A stretch of DNA of 64,000 nt from assembly GCA_017412765.1 (NCBI GenBank), contig JAFPWN010000045.1:1-64000 (forward strand), read 5' to 3'. Shown here one piece after another: positions 44,015 to 52,358 of this stretch (positions are counted from its first letter, which is position 1; every line of letters begins with the position of its first letter). This DNA comes from Oscillospiraceae bacterium (GTDB taxonomy: Bacteria > Bacillota > Clostridia > Oscillospirales > Oscillospiraceae). The position numbers and the translations under genes were made by a program. Below the pieces are notes generated by a model that was not told the DNA's origin, did no database searches, and worked only from the letters and a program-made list of their open reading frames with translations.

Positions 44015-44649
44015 TTATCTCCTTTCTTCGGGGCGTATTTTTTTGCGAAGGCTTTCTGCTGCATAAGGAATACGCCGTTATATACCTTGACGGCGGCGCA
44101 GAGGAGCAGCACGATGCCGGCGATTATAGCGAACGCGGTGGGGACAAACGTGCTGCCGGGGTCGTTAACATAGCTTGCGAAATTGTAGACTCCTCCGCTG
44201 GTGACGGCGGTCTTGGCGACGGGCACGATGAAAAAGCCGAGCACGAGTGCGGAGTAGCAGAGGAAGCCGCCGGAGATAAACTCCTTTACCGCCTTCGTCT
44301 GATTCTTGCCGGCCTTGTAGGTCGCCGTGCAGACTATGAGCACAAGGACTGTGCCGACCATTCCCACGATCGCGATGGGGTTGGGATTAAAAAGGTTATC
44401 CTGCATTATGAACTGCCCGCCGCAGCCCCAGAAGACCATCTGCCAGCCGGGGAAGGTAAAGCCCTCGGAGAAATTCGCTGCGGATACTATTGTGTCGGGC
44501 GTGCTGACCTTCAGAAAGGTCACGCCGAGAAGGTTGTACGCGATAAGAAGCAGGATCGCCGCGATTGAAGCTGCGGTGGTGACGGTCTGAAGGAGCTTGC
44601 GAGTTTTCTTCATACCGTCGAGCTTTTCTTTTATCTGAGCTTCCGTCAT
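44011..44649 (-). CDS. Four-segment membrane protein of the GH3 operon
   Basis: 212 residues with hydrophobic segments at about 20-42, 80-105, 125-150 and 170-192, and a basic end (FAKKYAPKKGDK). No family recognised. It is sandwiched by overlap or close spacing between the lipoprotein and GH3 genes (stop overlaps the GH3 ATG), so it probably forms part of the same surface complex. Start ATG with AAGGAGG upstream. Confidence 0.65.
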   Translation of the reverse strand: MTEAQIKEKLDGMKKTRKLLQTVTTAASIAAILLLIAYNLLGVTFLKVSTPDTIVSAANFSEGFTFPGWQMVFWGCGGQFIMQDNLFNPNPIAIVGMVGTVLVLIVCTATYKAGKNQTKAVKEFISGGFLCYSALVLGFFIVPVAKTAVTSGGVYNFASYVNDPGSTFVPTAFAIIAGIVLLLCAAVKVYNGVFLMQQKAFAKKYAPKKGDK

Positions 44650-44661
44650 CTCAGCGCCTCC

Positions 44662-46017
44662 TTAACCGTTTGCCGCGGGAGCATCGCCGCCGCTCGTGGC
44701 CTCTCCCTCGGCGGGAGCTTCGCCCTCAGCGGGAGCTTCACCGCCCTGAGCGGGAGCTTCACCGCCCTGAGCGGGAGCTTCACCGCCCTGAGCGGGAGCT
44801 TCACCGCCCTGAGCGGGAGCCTCGGGCTGAGTGCCGTCGGTATTGAATACTCTCTCAACGGTGCTTGCGGAGGAGCCGTTTCCGCTCGTCCAGGAGACCG
44901 TGAGCTTGCCGCCCTCGGCGGCGTAGGTAGTGCCGTCGAGCACAACGACAAGGCTGTCACCCGAACCTGTGTAGCTTCCGTCCTTGCTTCTCGCGCCGTT
45001 CTCCCTGAGCACGGCGTAGCCCTTGTCGGTTAGCTCGAGAGTGTAGTCGCCCTCGCCGCAGAGGAGGGTCATAACGGTCTTGCCGTCAAAGTCCTCATCG
45101 GTGTAGGTGACGTTCTCGTTTGAATACATTATCGTCCCGTCGTAGTTTACGCGGTAGCCCTCTTTTCCGGCGGTTCCGCAGTAGATTGCAGTGTAGTCCG
45201 TACCCCAGAGGGAGACTGTGATATTGCCCGTGGCGGCATCGGTCGTCCACATACCGCGCTTATAGGTGGGAGTAGAGCCGGACTGAACAAGGCAGTTTGC
45301 CGTTCCGTCCTTCTCAAGCCAGAGATTTGTAGTGCTCGCATTGCCGGTCTGCGTGGTTCCGTTCGCCGTGAAGGTTATCTCGGCGTCGCGTACCTCAAAG
45401 TCCTCATAGTCGGAGGCTATCTCCTTGCGGAAGGCGGTGTCCTTCCCCTGAAACTGCACAAGTCCCGCGCTGGCGTCGTTTGCGAAGACGGGCAGATAGA
45501 AGATGTGACGGGAGCTAGCCTTGTCAAAGTCGGTCTTCGTCGTCACAGAGGCGTCGTTCAGCACCAGAATGTAGCCGTAGCCTGTGTCCTTCGTCCATGT
45601 TCCGCTCTGCTTGAAGTCGAGGCTTCTCTTTGTAGCCTCGTCTGGCTCGGGAACGTCCTCGGCGGGCGTTGCGCTCGGATCGGAGCCGCCACCGCCGCCG
45701 GGGCCCTGCTGAACGGCCTCCTGCGCCTTGCCGACACAGGTTCCTGCAAGCTCGAGCGTGCCGTCGGAGTTCAGCGTGACCTTGAGGGTGTAGGCGTAGG
45801 ATCCGATGTTGACCTCCTTGTCCCAGTTCGTCTTGTCGGCCGCGACGAACTCGGGAAGGCTCTCCTGGGTCTGAGACTCAGTTGTCTGCATCTTGGCCGA
45901 CGTGTCAGCTTTCTTTCCCGTCTCCGTGGACGCAGTGCCGCTGCCACAGCCTGTAAGAGCCAGCGAGAATGCAAGGCCTCCGGCCATAACGGCGGCGAGC
46001 ATTTTTTGCTTATTCAT
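44662..46017 (-). CDS. Lipoprotein with lipocalin-like modules and EAPAQGG repeats
   Basis: 451 residues. Lipoprotein signal ending LALTGCGSGT (Cys about 23), then three or so beta modules with the DGT/G.W pattern (VTLNSDGTLELAG, SGTWTKDTGYGYILVL, YNGTIM-like strands) and a C-terminal tail of tandem EAPAQGG heptapeptides. First gene of the GH3 no. 3 operon; likely a cell-surface glycan-binding or scaffold protein (inference). AAGGAGG before the ATG. The tail repeats are encoded by 21-base units and could vary in number. Confidence 0.7.
   Translation of the reverse strand: MNKQKMLAAVMAGGLAFSLALTGCGSGTASTETGKKADTSAKMQTTESQTQESLPEFVAADKTNWDKEVNIGSYAYTLKVTLNSDGTLELAGTCVGKAQEAVQQGPGGGGGSDPSATPAEDVPEPDEATKRSLDFKQSGTWTKDTGYGYILVLNDASVTTKTDFDKASSRHIFYLPVFANDASAGLVQFQGKDTAFRKEIASDYEDFEVRDAEITFTANGTTQTGNASTTNLWLEKDGTANCLVQSGSTPTYKRGMWTTDAATGNITVSLWGTDYTAIYCGTAGKEGYRVNYDGTIMYSNENVTYTDEDFDGKTVMTLLCGEGDYTLELTDKGYAVLRENGARSKDGSYTGSGDSLVVVLDGTTYAAEGGKLTVSWTSGNGSSASTVERVFNTDGTQPEAPAQGGEAPAQGGEAPAQGGEAPAQGGEAPAEGEAPAEGEATSGGDAPAANG
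44708..44830 (-). repeat. 21-base tandem coding repeats
   Basis: Four near-perfect units of GCGGGAGCTTCACCGCCCTG plus A between 44729 and 44812, with degenerate units on both sides. They encode the APAQGGE tail of the lipoprotein. The unit is a multiple of three, so copy-number change would keep the frame. Confidence 0.85.
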
Positions 46018-46041
46018 TTTTATCCTCCTTTTTTGCCCAGT

Positions 46042-46076
46042 AAAAAACTGCGGCTTTTTTATTACAGCCGCAGTTT
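46042..46076 (-). terminator. Leader terminator/attenuator ahead of GH3 operon no. 3
   Basis: Arms AAACTGCGGCT (46045-46055) and AGCCGCAGTTT (46066-46076); on the minus transcript the stem is followed by a U-run. It ends only 12 bases before the AAGGAGG of the operon's first gene and lies downstream of the LytTR-like sites and putative promoter. No minus-strand gene runs into it, so it looks like an attenuator. Confidence 0.65.
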
Positions 46077-46149
46077 ACGTTAATATTTAGCATGGAACAA
46101 TATACCCGTTACAAACAGTTCTTTTTCTGTGACAAAAATGATTATCGTT

Positions 46150-46180
46150 GGGACGAACGGCAGTATTCCCGGGACGAACG
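46150..46180. promoter_or_regulatory. LytTR-type direct repeat upstream of GH3 operon no. 3
   Basis: GGGACGAACG at 46150-46159 and 46171-46180, two identical decamers exactly 21 bases apart, the spacing used by LytTR regulators such as AgrA and PlnC. Minus-strand reading is CGTTCGTCCC. The pair lies about 135 bases upstream of the lipoprotein ATG. The core GGACGAACG is the one also seen beside the LytTR regulator gene at 38712-38783. Confidence 0.65.
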
Positions 46181-46184
46181 TCCA

Positions 46185-46390
46185 CGGCATCGGTGCTCGG
46201 CCTTTTGAACGACAAAGACCATCGCGTTACGCTCGTTATCGACGAGGATGTTCTGAAGGAAGAAATGTTTGGCTGCCATCCGTGTGAGAACACAAGCTCC
46301 ATACGCTTCAAGACAAGCGACCTTACGGATAAGATACTGGCGGCGCTTGGAATAACACCGATAATCGTCCGCCTTTTTGGCGCAGAGTAA
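46185..46390 (+). pseudogene. C-terminal fragment of YbaK/ProX-type tRNA-editing protein
   Basis: The plus frame encodes ASVLGLLNDKDHRVTLVIDE followed by FGCHPCENTSSIRFKTSDLT and ALGITPIIVRLFG, the end of prolyl-tRNA editing proteins (YbaK/EbsC/PrdX family). The first half is missing, replaced by the promoter region of the GH3 operon, so the gene is dead. An ATG at 46148 is in frame but reads non-homologous sequence first. 46391-46484 holds nothing recognisable. Confidence 0.65.
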
Positions 46391-46484
46391 AGAAGTATAA
46401 TAATGTAAGTTTTCAGACGCTGAGGAAAAGCGCTTGTTTTGCGACGTTTTACGGCTCTTGTGAGCAGTATCCAAGAATATTTAA

Positions 46485-46553
46485 AATCGCCGCGTAGCCT
46501 TATAAACACTGGCTTCGCGGCGGTTATTCAGAATAGCAGTCAAATATTGGTCA
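46485..46553. repeat. Dispersed 69-base repeat, copy 2
   Basis: Shares ATAAACACTGGCTTCGCGG and GTTATTCAGAATAGCAGTCA with 27713-27781. It abuts the stop codon of the broken PIN toxin gene. Probably marks an old integrative-element boundary. Confidence 0.6.
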
Positions 46554-46975
46554 TTCACCCTCGGAGGACAAAAGCGCGAGAAGGTCTTCCGGCAAATATA
46601 CGGTAATGGGAGAAGCGGTATAATCCTTCTCGTTCCTTGTGACAATTGCGTCCATACCGCTGCGCTTCGCCGACTCCACCATAACGGCATCCTCATAGTC
46701 CTATAACACGGAGGAAACAGCCCTGCGACAGTCCATATCCGTTGTATCAATGATTCCAACAAGCCCCATAAGGGTCGTAATAATACGGCGGGTTTCCACA
46801 TCGCTGTGGGTCAGACGGTGAGTGAGATAATATATGTCTGTAACCGCTTTTGTCGTAATGAAACCTTCAATGTAGTTATTTGCTGCGGCGAGAATGATTT
46901 TTCCGCGTTTTCACTAAAAGGTTTTCTCGATTGCAGAGCGTCAATTATGACGCAGGTGTCTATCAGTACCTTCAT
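46551..46975 (-). pseudogene. PIN-domain toxin, inactivated by frameshift and stop
   Basis: Reading the minus strand from the ATG at 46975 gives MKVLIDTCVIIDALQSRKP, the acidic PIN start. A one-base loss in an A-run near 46905 shifts frame; the next frame continues ILAAANNYIEGFITTKAVTD and YYLTHRLTHSDV, is cut by a TAG at 46701-46703, then resumes DYEDAVMVESAKRSGMDAIV and RNEKDY to the stop at 46551. All four PIN acidic positions are recognisable, so it was a VapC-like ribonuclease. Start overlaps the antitoxin stop by ATGA. Confidence 0.8.
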
Positions 46976-47187
46976 TTTTTGCCCAGCCGCTCCTCTTTTG
47001 CCTCCTCAAGCGTCATACCCTGCGGAACGGATCCGAAAAGCGACTTCGCCATATCGACCCGCTGCTGAAAAGGGTTAGAGAGTTTTGCCACAATCTTGCC
47101 GTTGCGGGTGATGTAGATATCCTCACTCTCGGCCAGAAGCAGATACTTAGACAAATTCATCTTAAGCTCCGTTGCCGTGATATACAT
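46972..47187 (-). CDS. Phd/YefM-family antitoxin
   Basis: 71 residues from the ATG at 47187, with GGGAGGG six bases upstream. Begins MYITATELKMNLSKYLLLAE, followed by DIYITRNGKIVAKLSN, the Phd/YefM DNA-binding domain; the C-terminus (MTLEEAKEERLGKK) is the toxin-binding tail. Intact, whereas its PIN partner is broken, so it is an orphan antitoxin. It would bind its own promoter and could neutralise related toxins encoded elsewhere. Confidence 0.85.
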   Translation of the reverse strand: MYITATELKMNLSKYLLLAESEDIYITRNGKIVAKLSNPFQQRVDMAKSLFGSVPQGMTLEEAKEERLGKK

Positions 47188-47355
47188 GTAAAACCCTCCC
47201 ATCAACTATCTCACTATTATTTTGCGCAAAGCAAACGATATTGTCAATATAAATGTACAAAGCTTTTAGAGCGCTGAACTTATTACAGCTTTTCTCCATA
47301 TTGCGGTATAGTTTTCTGCGGAATAATGTGGTATTGTCCGATTGAGGTGACAAAG

Positions 47356-48456
47356 GTGGCGTGTATAAAGAAAAAGAGTGAGAGAAAGTACAAAATCACG
47401 GTCTCAAACGGATATCGCAGAGGGAAGAAGATATCAAGAGCAAAGACAATTACTGTACCGAGCTCCGTTCCGGCAAGAGGTATAGCGCAGTACGTTTCAT
47501 ACGAAGCCGAGAAGTTTGAGAGGAGCTTCAGAAACGGCTATTCCGAATTCGCTGATACCACCTTTGAAGAATATGCAGCAGGCTGGCTTGAGCGGCAGGT
47601 GAGTTACGCACCGAGCACAAGAGCGAGCTATGGGAGAATGCTTGAGGTTGTTTATCCATACATCGGCAGAATAAAGCTCTATTCGCTGAAGCCGATAGTG
47701 CTTGAAAATATGCTCTCTGAACTGAGAAAACGCATTGTCAGAGGAAAGGTGATAAAGGAGACCACGGTGCAGAATTATCTTACCGTGGTCTCCGCTGTTT
47801 TATCTGACGCAAAGCGAAATGAAATAATAGAGCACAATCCGGCAAGACATGTGCCTTTACCGAAAGAGGATGAGCCTGAGCAGCAGATACCCTCCCCGGA
47901 GGAAATCAAAATGATACTCCGGGAGCTTGAAAACGAAAAGCCGGTGTACAGATTCTACTACTTTCTTGCGATACATACCGGAATGCGCAGGGGAGAGCTG
48001 TGCGCTCTCAAGTGGTCTGATATAGAGATTCGGGAAAAATGTATAGTCATTACAGTCAGCAGATCGAGAAGCACAGTACTCGGTCAGGGATTGTTGGAGG
48101 GGAAAACGAAAAACGGTAAAACGAGAACAGTTATGCTGGATATCAGCGCGAAGGAGGCGCTGGAAGTACAGCATAAAGACAGCGACTACATATTTGTTGA
48201 TGATAAGGGGAACAGAGTTCACCCGGATACCTTCACAAAGCGGTTGAAGAAGATTTATAAGCGGCTGGGCTTGAATGAAAAATATCACCTTCATTCGCTC
48301 CGGCACTATTTTGTGACAGCGCTACTGCACGGAGATATAGACAAGGAAACTGTTGCCGAGCTTGCGGGTCATGGAGATACTACGTTCCTTGAGCGCACAT
48401 ACTGCCATCCGGTAGATGAGAAGAAGCTTGCCGCGGCGAAGGTGATTAAGATATAG
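47356..48456 (+). CDS. Tyrosine integrase no. 1
   Basis: 366 residues from a GTG at 47356 with GAGGTG upstream; this start aligns with the ATG of integrase no. 2. Arm-type N-terminal domain (YKITVSNGYRRGKKISR), core-binding SAM-like domain (TFEEYAAGWLERQVSYAPS), and a complete catalytic domain: Arg in HTGMRRGELCALKWSD, His-x-x-Arg in HLHSLRHYF, and GHGDTTFLERTYCH with the Tyr. Drives site-specific insertion and excision of an integrative element. It sits tail-to-tail, 12 bases from the sigma-like gene of a decayed element copy. Confidence 0.92.
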   Translation: MACIKKKSERKYKITVSNGYRRGKKISRAKTITVPSSVPARGIAQYVSYEAEKFERSFRNGYSEFADTTFEEYAAGWLERQVSYAPSTRASYGRMLEVVYPYIGRIKLYSLKPIVLENMLSELRKRIVRGKVIKETTVQNYLTVVSAVLSDAKRNEIIEHNPARHVPLPKEDEPEQQIPSPEEIKMILRELENEKPVYRFYYFLAIHTGMRRGELCALKWSDIEIREKCIVITVSRSRSTVLGQGLLEGKTKNGKTRTVMLDISAKEALEVQHKDSDYIFVDDKGNRVHPDTFTKRLKKIYKRLGLNEKYHLHSLRHYFVTALLHGDIDKETVAELAGHGDTTFLERTYCHPVDEKKLAAAKVIKI

Positions 48457-48468
48457 CGTGATTGACTT

Positions 48469-49080
48469 TCAAAACTCTTTCTTAAAATTCTCTATTGCAT
48501 TTATTGCGCTGCTCCAATTACGCCATTCTGTGAAGAAGCTTTCCCGCAGACGTGAAAGCGCTGCGCTCTTTGCTTTCTCAGCGCCGTCGAGCCGCAGACT
48601 CTCGGCAAAAGCAATATCATCGAGAGACTTTCTTGCGTATCCGAACGCACCGTAAAAATGCCCGAGGATATATCTGTCCCTTGCGCTGAGAGAATTGAAG
48701 CTGCGCTCTAAAATCTCCTGCTTGATCTCGCTGAGAACAACTGCTTCAGCATCGTCTGCATATTCGTCTTCAAAGCAATGCTCATCGAATTCATCTGCAT
48801 TATTTATGTAGCCGTAATGATCGTTGAGCCACCCGAGCATTGAATAGCGTATCGGAGTATAGATATAAGTCGTGAGCCTCAGGCCGAGATCAGGATCGAA
48901 GCCGTCAATAATTCGGACAAAGACTTCAGCGCCAACGCCGCATAGCTCTTCACGGAGCGAAGTATCGGCAGTGAGCTCATTTGCAATGCTGCGTATGAAC
49001 TTCTGAAGCTGGGTATAGAGCGCGCCAAGGGCTTCGGAACTACCGTCCTTGTACTGAATGAAAAGCTCCTCATTCGTCAT
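48469..49080 (-). CDS. Sigma-70-like factor of the mobile element, copy 1
   Basis: 203 residues. Region 2-like segment LQKFIRSIANELTADTSLRE ... FDPDLGLRLTTYIYTPIRYS (about 25-90) and region 4-like C-terminus with LSARDRYILGHFYGAFGYAR. It resembles small RNA polymerase sigma factors carried by clostridial integrative elements; it may direct element genes. Starts inside the end of the DUF6076 gene by a short overlap. About 95% identical by eye to the copy at 56588-57196. Confidence 0.7.
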   Translation of the reverse strand: MTNEELFIQYKDGSSEALGALYTQLQKFIRSIANELTADTSLREELCGVGAEVFVRIIDGFDPDLGLRLTTYIYTPIRYSMLGWLNDHYGYINNADEFDEHCFEDEYADDAEAVVLSEIKQEILERSFNSLSARDRYILGHFYGAFGYARKSLDDIAFAESLRLDGAEKAKSAALSRLRESFFTEWRNWSSAINAIENFKKEF

Positions 49081-49797
49081 CGGGCGTTACCTTCTTCGGT
49101 CTGCCTCTCGGCTTTGACCTGCGCTCGATGCCGCAGAGAGCGTAGATGTTCTCAGATTGTAGCTGCTCCTCGAAATCCTCAAACGACACACCGGAGCCGA
49201 TGGCTGCGTCGTGGTATAGATCCTTCGCCTTCGCAATCACGCGCTCCATCTCGGCGTATGTTATAGCCTTCTTCGTCAGATCCTTGTCGAGCCGCATAAG
49301 CAATCTCCGCAGTGAAGCCGCTCTCGGATCGTCACCCGCAGCCTCCTTCACACCCCTCATACGATAGCCGAGCGTCGCGCAGGTGGCGTTCGATCCCGGA
49401 AAACGCCTGTCACAGTACTTAGTGTGGCGGGCGTTTTTCAGCAGAAAATATCTTCCGCAATACTCGCACTGACGAATGATGAAGCCGGCTGAGAGCGCAC
49501 CGTAGAAATCTGTTTTCAGAAATCCCTGAAGGGTAGAGACTTCGTAGTAGTCGTAGATTTTGTATTCGCCGGAGCCTGGTTGAGTCTCGCGCGGAACGTG
49601 CCTGACTCTCATCTCATCAACACTCGTAAACAACCCTGTGCCCTCAATGGGATTTGCTATCCACTTGTATGAGCGCTCATCGTATAAAAACGAGCTTAGC
49701 GCAGAGGCGTAGCTGTTGGGATTCAGCTCATCGAGCTTCATAAGGCAGCGTTGTATGAAATGGAAGATAGTGTTGTTGAAGGAATAGAGGTCTTCAT
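49070..49797 (-). pseudogene. DUF6076 protein, 5'-truncated copy 1
   Basis: Matches the last about 240 residues of the 372-residue protein at 57186-58304, including the zinc-type CEYCGRYFLLKNARHTKYCD and the basic end SKPRGRPKKV. The N-terminal about 130 residues are gone: at about 49797 the sequence jumps straight into the middle of the RepA-like ATPase gene on the other strand. The internal ATG at 49741 lacks a ribosome site. Confidence 0.8.
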
Positions 49798-50098
49798 ACG
49801 TTTCTGGGTCGTCCGTCGATACAAGGCACAGCGTTTTATCTCTGCCTTGAGGATACGCTCCAGCGCGTGCGGGAGAGGCTGAACACGATCACAGACGACG
49901 TTCCGCCTGCGATTCGTCTGTGCGAAAAGGTTCCCTCTCTCGAAAACGATTTAGTGAGCTGCATACGAAATACGGTCTCTGAATTTCCTGACACGAGGAT
50001 CGTAGTCGTAGATACCTTCCAGAAGGTGCGTAAGAACGATGATGTGACTTACGCGAATGACTACGCCGACGTTGTGAGTATTATGCCGGTGAGTTATT
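49798..50098 (+). pseudogene. RepA-like ATPase, internal fragment
   Basis: Plus-strand codons from about 49801 match residues about 62-155 of the ATPase at 58468-59493 (GRPSIQGTAFYLCLEDTLQR, VVVDTFQKVRKNDDVTYAND). Walker A lies in the lost part. After YADV at about 50070 the match stops and the frame ends at 50098. Together with the truncated DUF6076 this records a roughly 750-base internal deletion and loss of everything downstream of the ATPase. Confidence 0.8.
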
Positions 50099-50164
50099 AA
50101 ATCGTGAAAAATCGCTGATCTCTGCGTTTGAGGAATGACCAAGAGGTGAAAAAAGGTACATTAA

Positions 50165-50869
50165 TTACAATGAGCTTGCATAAGCCTCGAATGCGGCGAG
50201 AAAGCTTCGCTTTTTAGGCTGGCTGATACGAAGAACACAGCCGTCGAGCACAGCATCATAGCCCTTTATTGACTGGACAAAGCGAAGATTTACGAGGTAG
50301 CAGCGGTTACAGAACGCAAAGTTGAAGCTCCCCAGCTTTTTTGCGGCCTCTGATATTGAGCCGTACTGAGTGTAGTCGCCGCTGAGGGTATGAAAAATGA
50401 CGTGATGCCCCTCCGCCTCAACGTAAAGAATCGTTTCGGGAGACAGTCGAACAGATCCGATATCACTGCGGATAATTATTCCCCGAGAGGAGATCGCCGC
50501 GGTTTTCAGAAGTGTTTTCTCGAGCTTGAGAGAAAAGTCAAAGTAGCTTATCGGCTTTACAAAGTAATTTGCGGCCTGAACCTCGTAGCCCTGAAGCGCA
50601 TATTGCTTTAAGCTTGTCATAAAGACGAGCAGAACACTGTTGTCAAGCTCACGGAGCTTATGCGCGGCGTCCATACCGTTCATGTACGGCATCTGTATAT
50701 CCATAATTACAAGGTCATACTCGGGCAGATATGGATCAAGAAAGATTACAGCGTTATTAAAGCGCTTCACATTTACGGAAATGCCCTTCTCTTTTTCATA
50801 GCGGGAGAAATAGTCGCAAACGACTGCGGCGTCTGCGTCGCTGTCCTCAACTAATGCTACTCGTATCAC
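50165..50869 (-). CDS. LytTR-family response regulator no. 2
   Basis: 234 residues. Receiver domain with VEDSDAD near the start, phospho-acceptor Asp57 in LVIMDIQMPYMNG and FMTSLKQYAL; LytTR domain with ILYVEAEGHHVIFHT and FAFCNRCYLVNLRFV. Overlaps the kinase gene upstream by 23 bases. Divergent partner genes on the plus strand (GH78, SGNH lipoprotein) are plausible targets. Confidence 0.9.
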   Translation of the reverse strand: MIRVALVEDSDADAAVVCDYFSRYEKEKGISVNVKRFNNAVIFLDPYLPEYDLVIMDIQMPYMNGMDAAHKLRELDNSVLLVFMTSLKQYALQGYEVQAANYFVKPISYFDFSLKLEKTLLKTAAISSRGIIIRSDIGSVRLSPETILYVEAEGHHVIFHTLSGDYTQYGSISEAAKKLGSFNFAFCNRCYLVNLRFVQSIKGYDAVLDGCVLRISQPKKRSFLAAFEAYASSL

Positions 50870-52211
50870 GCTTTTTCCTCCCTCCCTCGGGAAAGCTGAT
50901 TATTAGATGAAATATATCTCCTATTATTTCATAGCAGACAGTACCGCCGTACTGAGAGGAGATAAACCGCATACTCTGAAAGCCAAGCCCGTGATGAGCG
51001 ACGTCATTTTTCGAGGTAACGAGCTCGCCGCCGTAAACTCTCGGAGCCTCAGAGAAGTAGTTTGAGATTTCAATACTGGTTTCGCCGGAAACGCTCTCCA
51101 CGGTCAGATTTATGAGCCGCTTTTCGGCGTCGCCCACCTTGTCTGCGGCCTCGACCGCATTACCGAGCGCGTTTGTCATAAGCGAATAAAGGTGCGTTTT
51201 AGACATGAAATCCAGCGCATGCCCATCCGCAAGATAGGAGAGCTCTATTTTCTTTTCACGGCACAGAAGCTGCTTTTCGTAGAGAACAACGTCGAGAGTT
51301 TCGCTGCCGGTCTTTATAGAACCGTCATATATATCGACAGCCTGCTGAAGAAGCTTGATCTCATCATCTGTAAGACGGCCGTGAAAGGAGGCAAGCTGGT
51401 GCTTTATATCGTGGCACTTCATATTAATATAGTCAATGCTGTCCTTCATCTCCTGGTACTGCCTGCGCTCGTGCGAAAGAAGCTCCTGCATCATTCTGAT
51501 CTCGCGGCGGTAGACCGCGCTTCTGGCTATGCCGCTCCGGATAAACAGCACGAGAAGACAGACGAGCATAATAAGCGCGAGACTGACGCCGTAAATCAGC
51601 CCGTCTGAACCGCTTTCGCGGACAAGGTCGCTCAGCAGCGCGAGCATTAGAGTTGAGCTGATGCTGAGGGCGGTGATCCGGCGGCGCGTATAACTGTCTT
51701 CATTGCTGAGATCTCCGTTGCCGAAGATGAAGAAAAGAGCGGCTATCAGAGCAGTGTACAGCGACAGATAGATAAGATAATTCACACCGTGGTTTAGAGC
51801 GGGGAAGAGCACTATGTCCGATTTATCCTGAAAGCCGGCAACCGCACGGACGACGCGGAGCAGCTGAACTGAAAACTTCTCCGACGCCGTTGCTCCGCAC
51901 CATACAATGAGCACGGTATAGCTCTCGGAACGGGTGAGATAAAACAGCACTGCGAGCAGCATCAGGTGCACGGATATTCTCGCAAGGGTCCTTATCACTG
52001 CGCTCGAAAATAAAAGACGCAGAAAAGCGAGAGCGATAATAGAGGTGGTGCAGATAAAAACGGAAAACAGAAGCCTTGCAATAAAATGATCGCTTTTCGG
52101 AAGAGCCGAGGCAAAAAAGGAGAGTGCAATGACATAAAGGAAAAAAGGAGATGCGACCATAACGAGCTCGGTGACAAACTCGGCCGGAGAAAATGAGAAT
52201 AGAAAGAGCAT
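50847..52211 (-). CDS. GHKL sensor histidine kinase no. 2
   Basis: 454 residues. Six to seven membrane segments (first about 215 residues), phospho-His in NMKCHDIKHQLASFHG (about 270), and GHKL ATPase motifs MTNALGNAVEAAD and HGLGFQSMRFISSQYGG. ATG at 52211 with GAGGTG upstream. Same class as kinase no. 1 but clearly diverged. Signal unknown; the head-to-head GH78 gene suggests a plant-glycan cue. Confidence 0.88.
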   Translation of the reverse strand: MLFLFSFSPAEFVTELVMVASPFFLYVIALSFFASALPKSDHFIARLLFSVFICTTSIIALAFLRLLFSSAVIRTLARISVHLMLLAVLFYLTRSESYTVLIVWCGATASEKFSVQLLRVVRAVAGFQDKSDIVLFPALNHGVNYLIYLSLYTALIAALFFIFGNGDLSNEDSYTRRRITALSISSTLMLALLSDLVRESGSDGLIYGVSLALIMLVCLLVLFIRSGIARSAVYRREIRMMQELLSHERRQYQEMKDSIDYINMKCHDIKHQLASFHGRLTDDEIKLLQQAVDIYDGSIKTGSETLDVVLYEKQLLCREKKIELSYLADGHALDFMSKTHLYSLMTNALGNAVEAADKVGDAEKRLINLTVESVSGETSIEISNYFSEAPRVYGGELVTSKNDVAHHGLGFQSMRFISSQYGGTVCYEIIGDIFHLIISFPEGGRKKRDTSSIS

Positions 52212-52252
52212 AGTACACCTCAGATTATAATCATAATAGAATTATAACAATC

Positions 52253-52289
52253 AAACGGCGCAGAGGCAAGCGATTTGCGCCGTTTTTTC
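52253..52289 (+). terminator. Hairpin with T-run in the kinase/GH78 divergent gap
   Basis: Arms AAACGGCGCA and TGCGCCGTTT followed by TTTCTT. No plus-strand gene ends here, so it may be a leader attenuator for GH78 (start 70 bases on) or a transcription insulator. Confidence 0.6.
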
Positions 52290-52358
52290 TTAGTTTATGA
52301 CGAAGCCGTTGCGCCTTATTAGCGATATAGCGTATTTTGAGAAGGGAGGGGAACAGAT

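Noticed and set aside
44708-44830. Possible CRISPR-like repeats
   Set aside because: Units are contiguous, have no spacers, keep a reading frame and encode the lipoprotein tail.
46148-46390. Complete small protein of 80 residues
   Set aside because: Only its C-terminal two-thirds match the YbaK family; the first residues read through the LytTR operator, so it is a remnant.
47188-47355. Autoinducer peptide or small RNA in the gap before integrase no. 1
   Set aside because: Only AT-rich promoter-like sequence is seen; no small frame with a ribosome site and no strong hairpin.
49867-50098. Independent 77-residue gene
   Set aside because: It is an internal slice of the RepA-like ATPase, lacking Walker A and a ribosome site.
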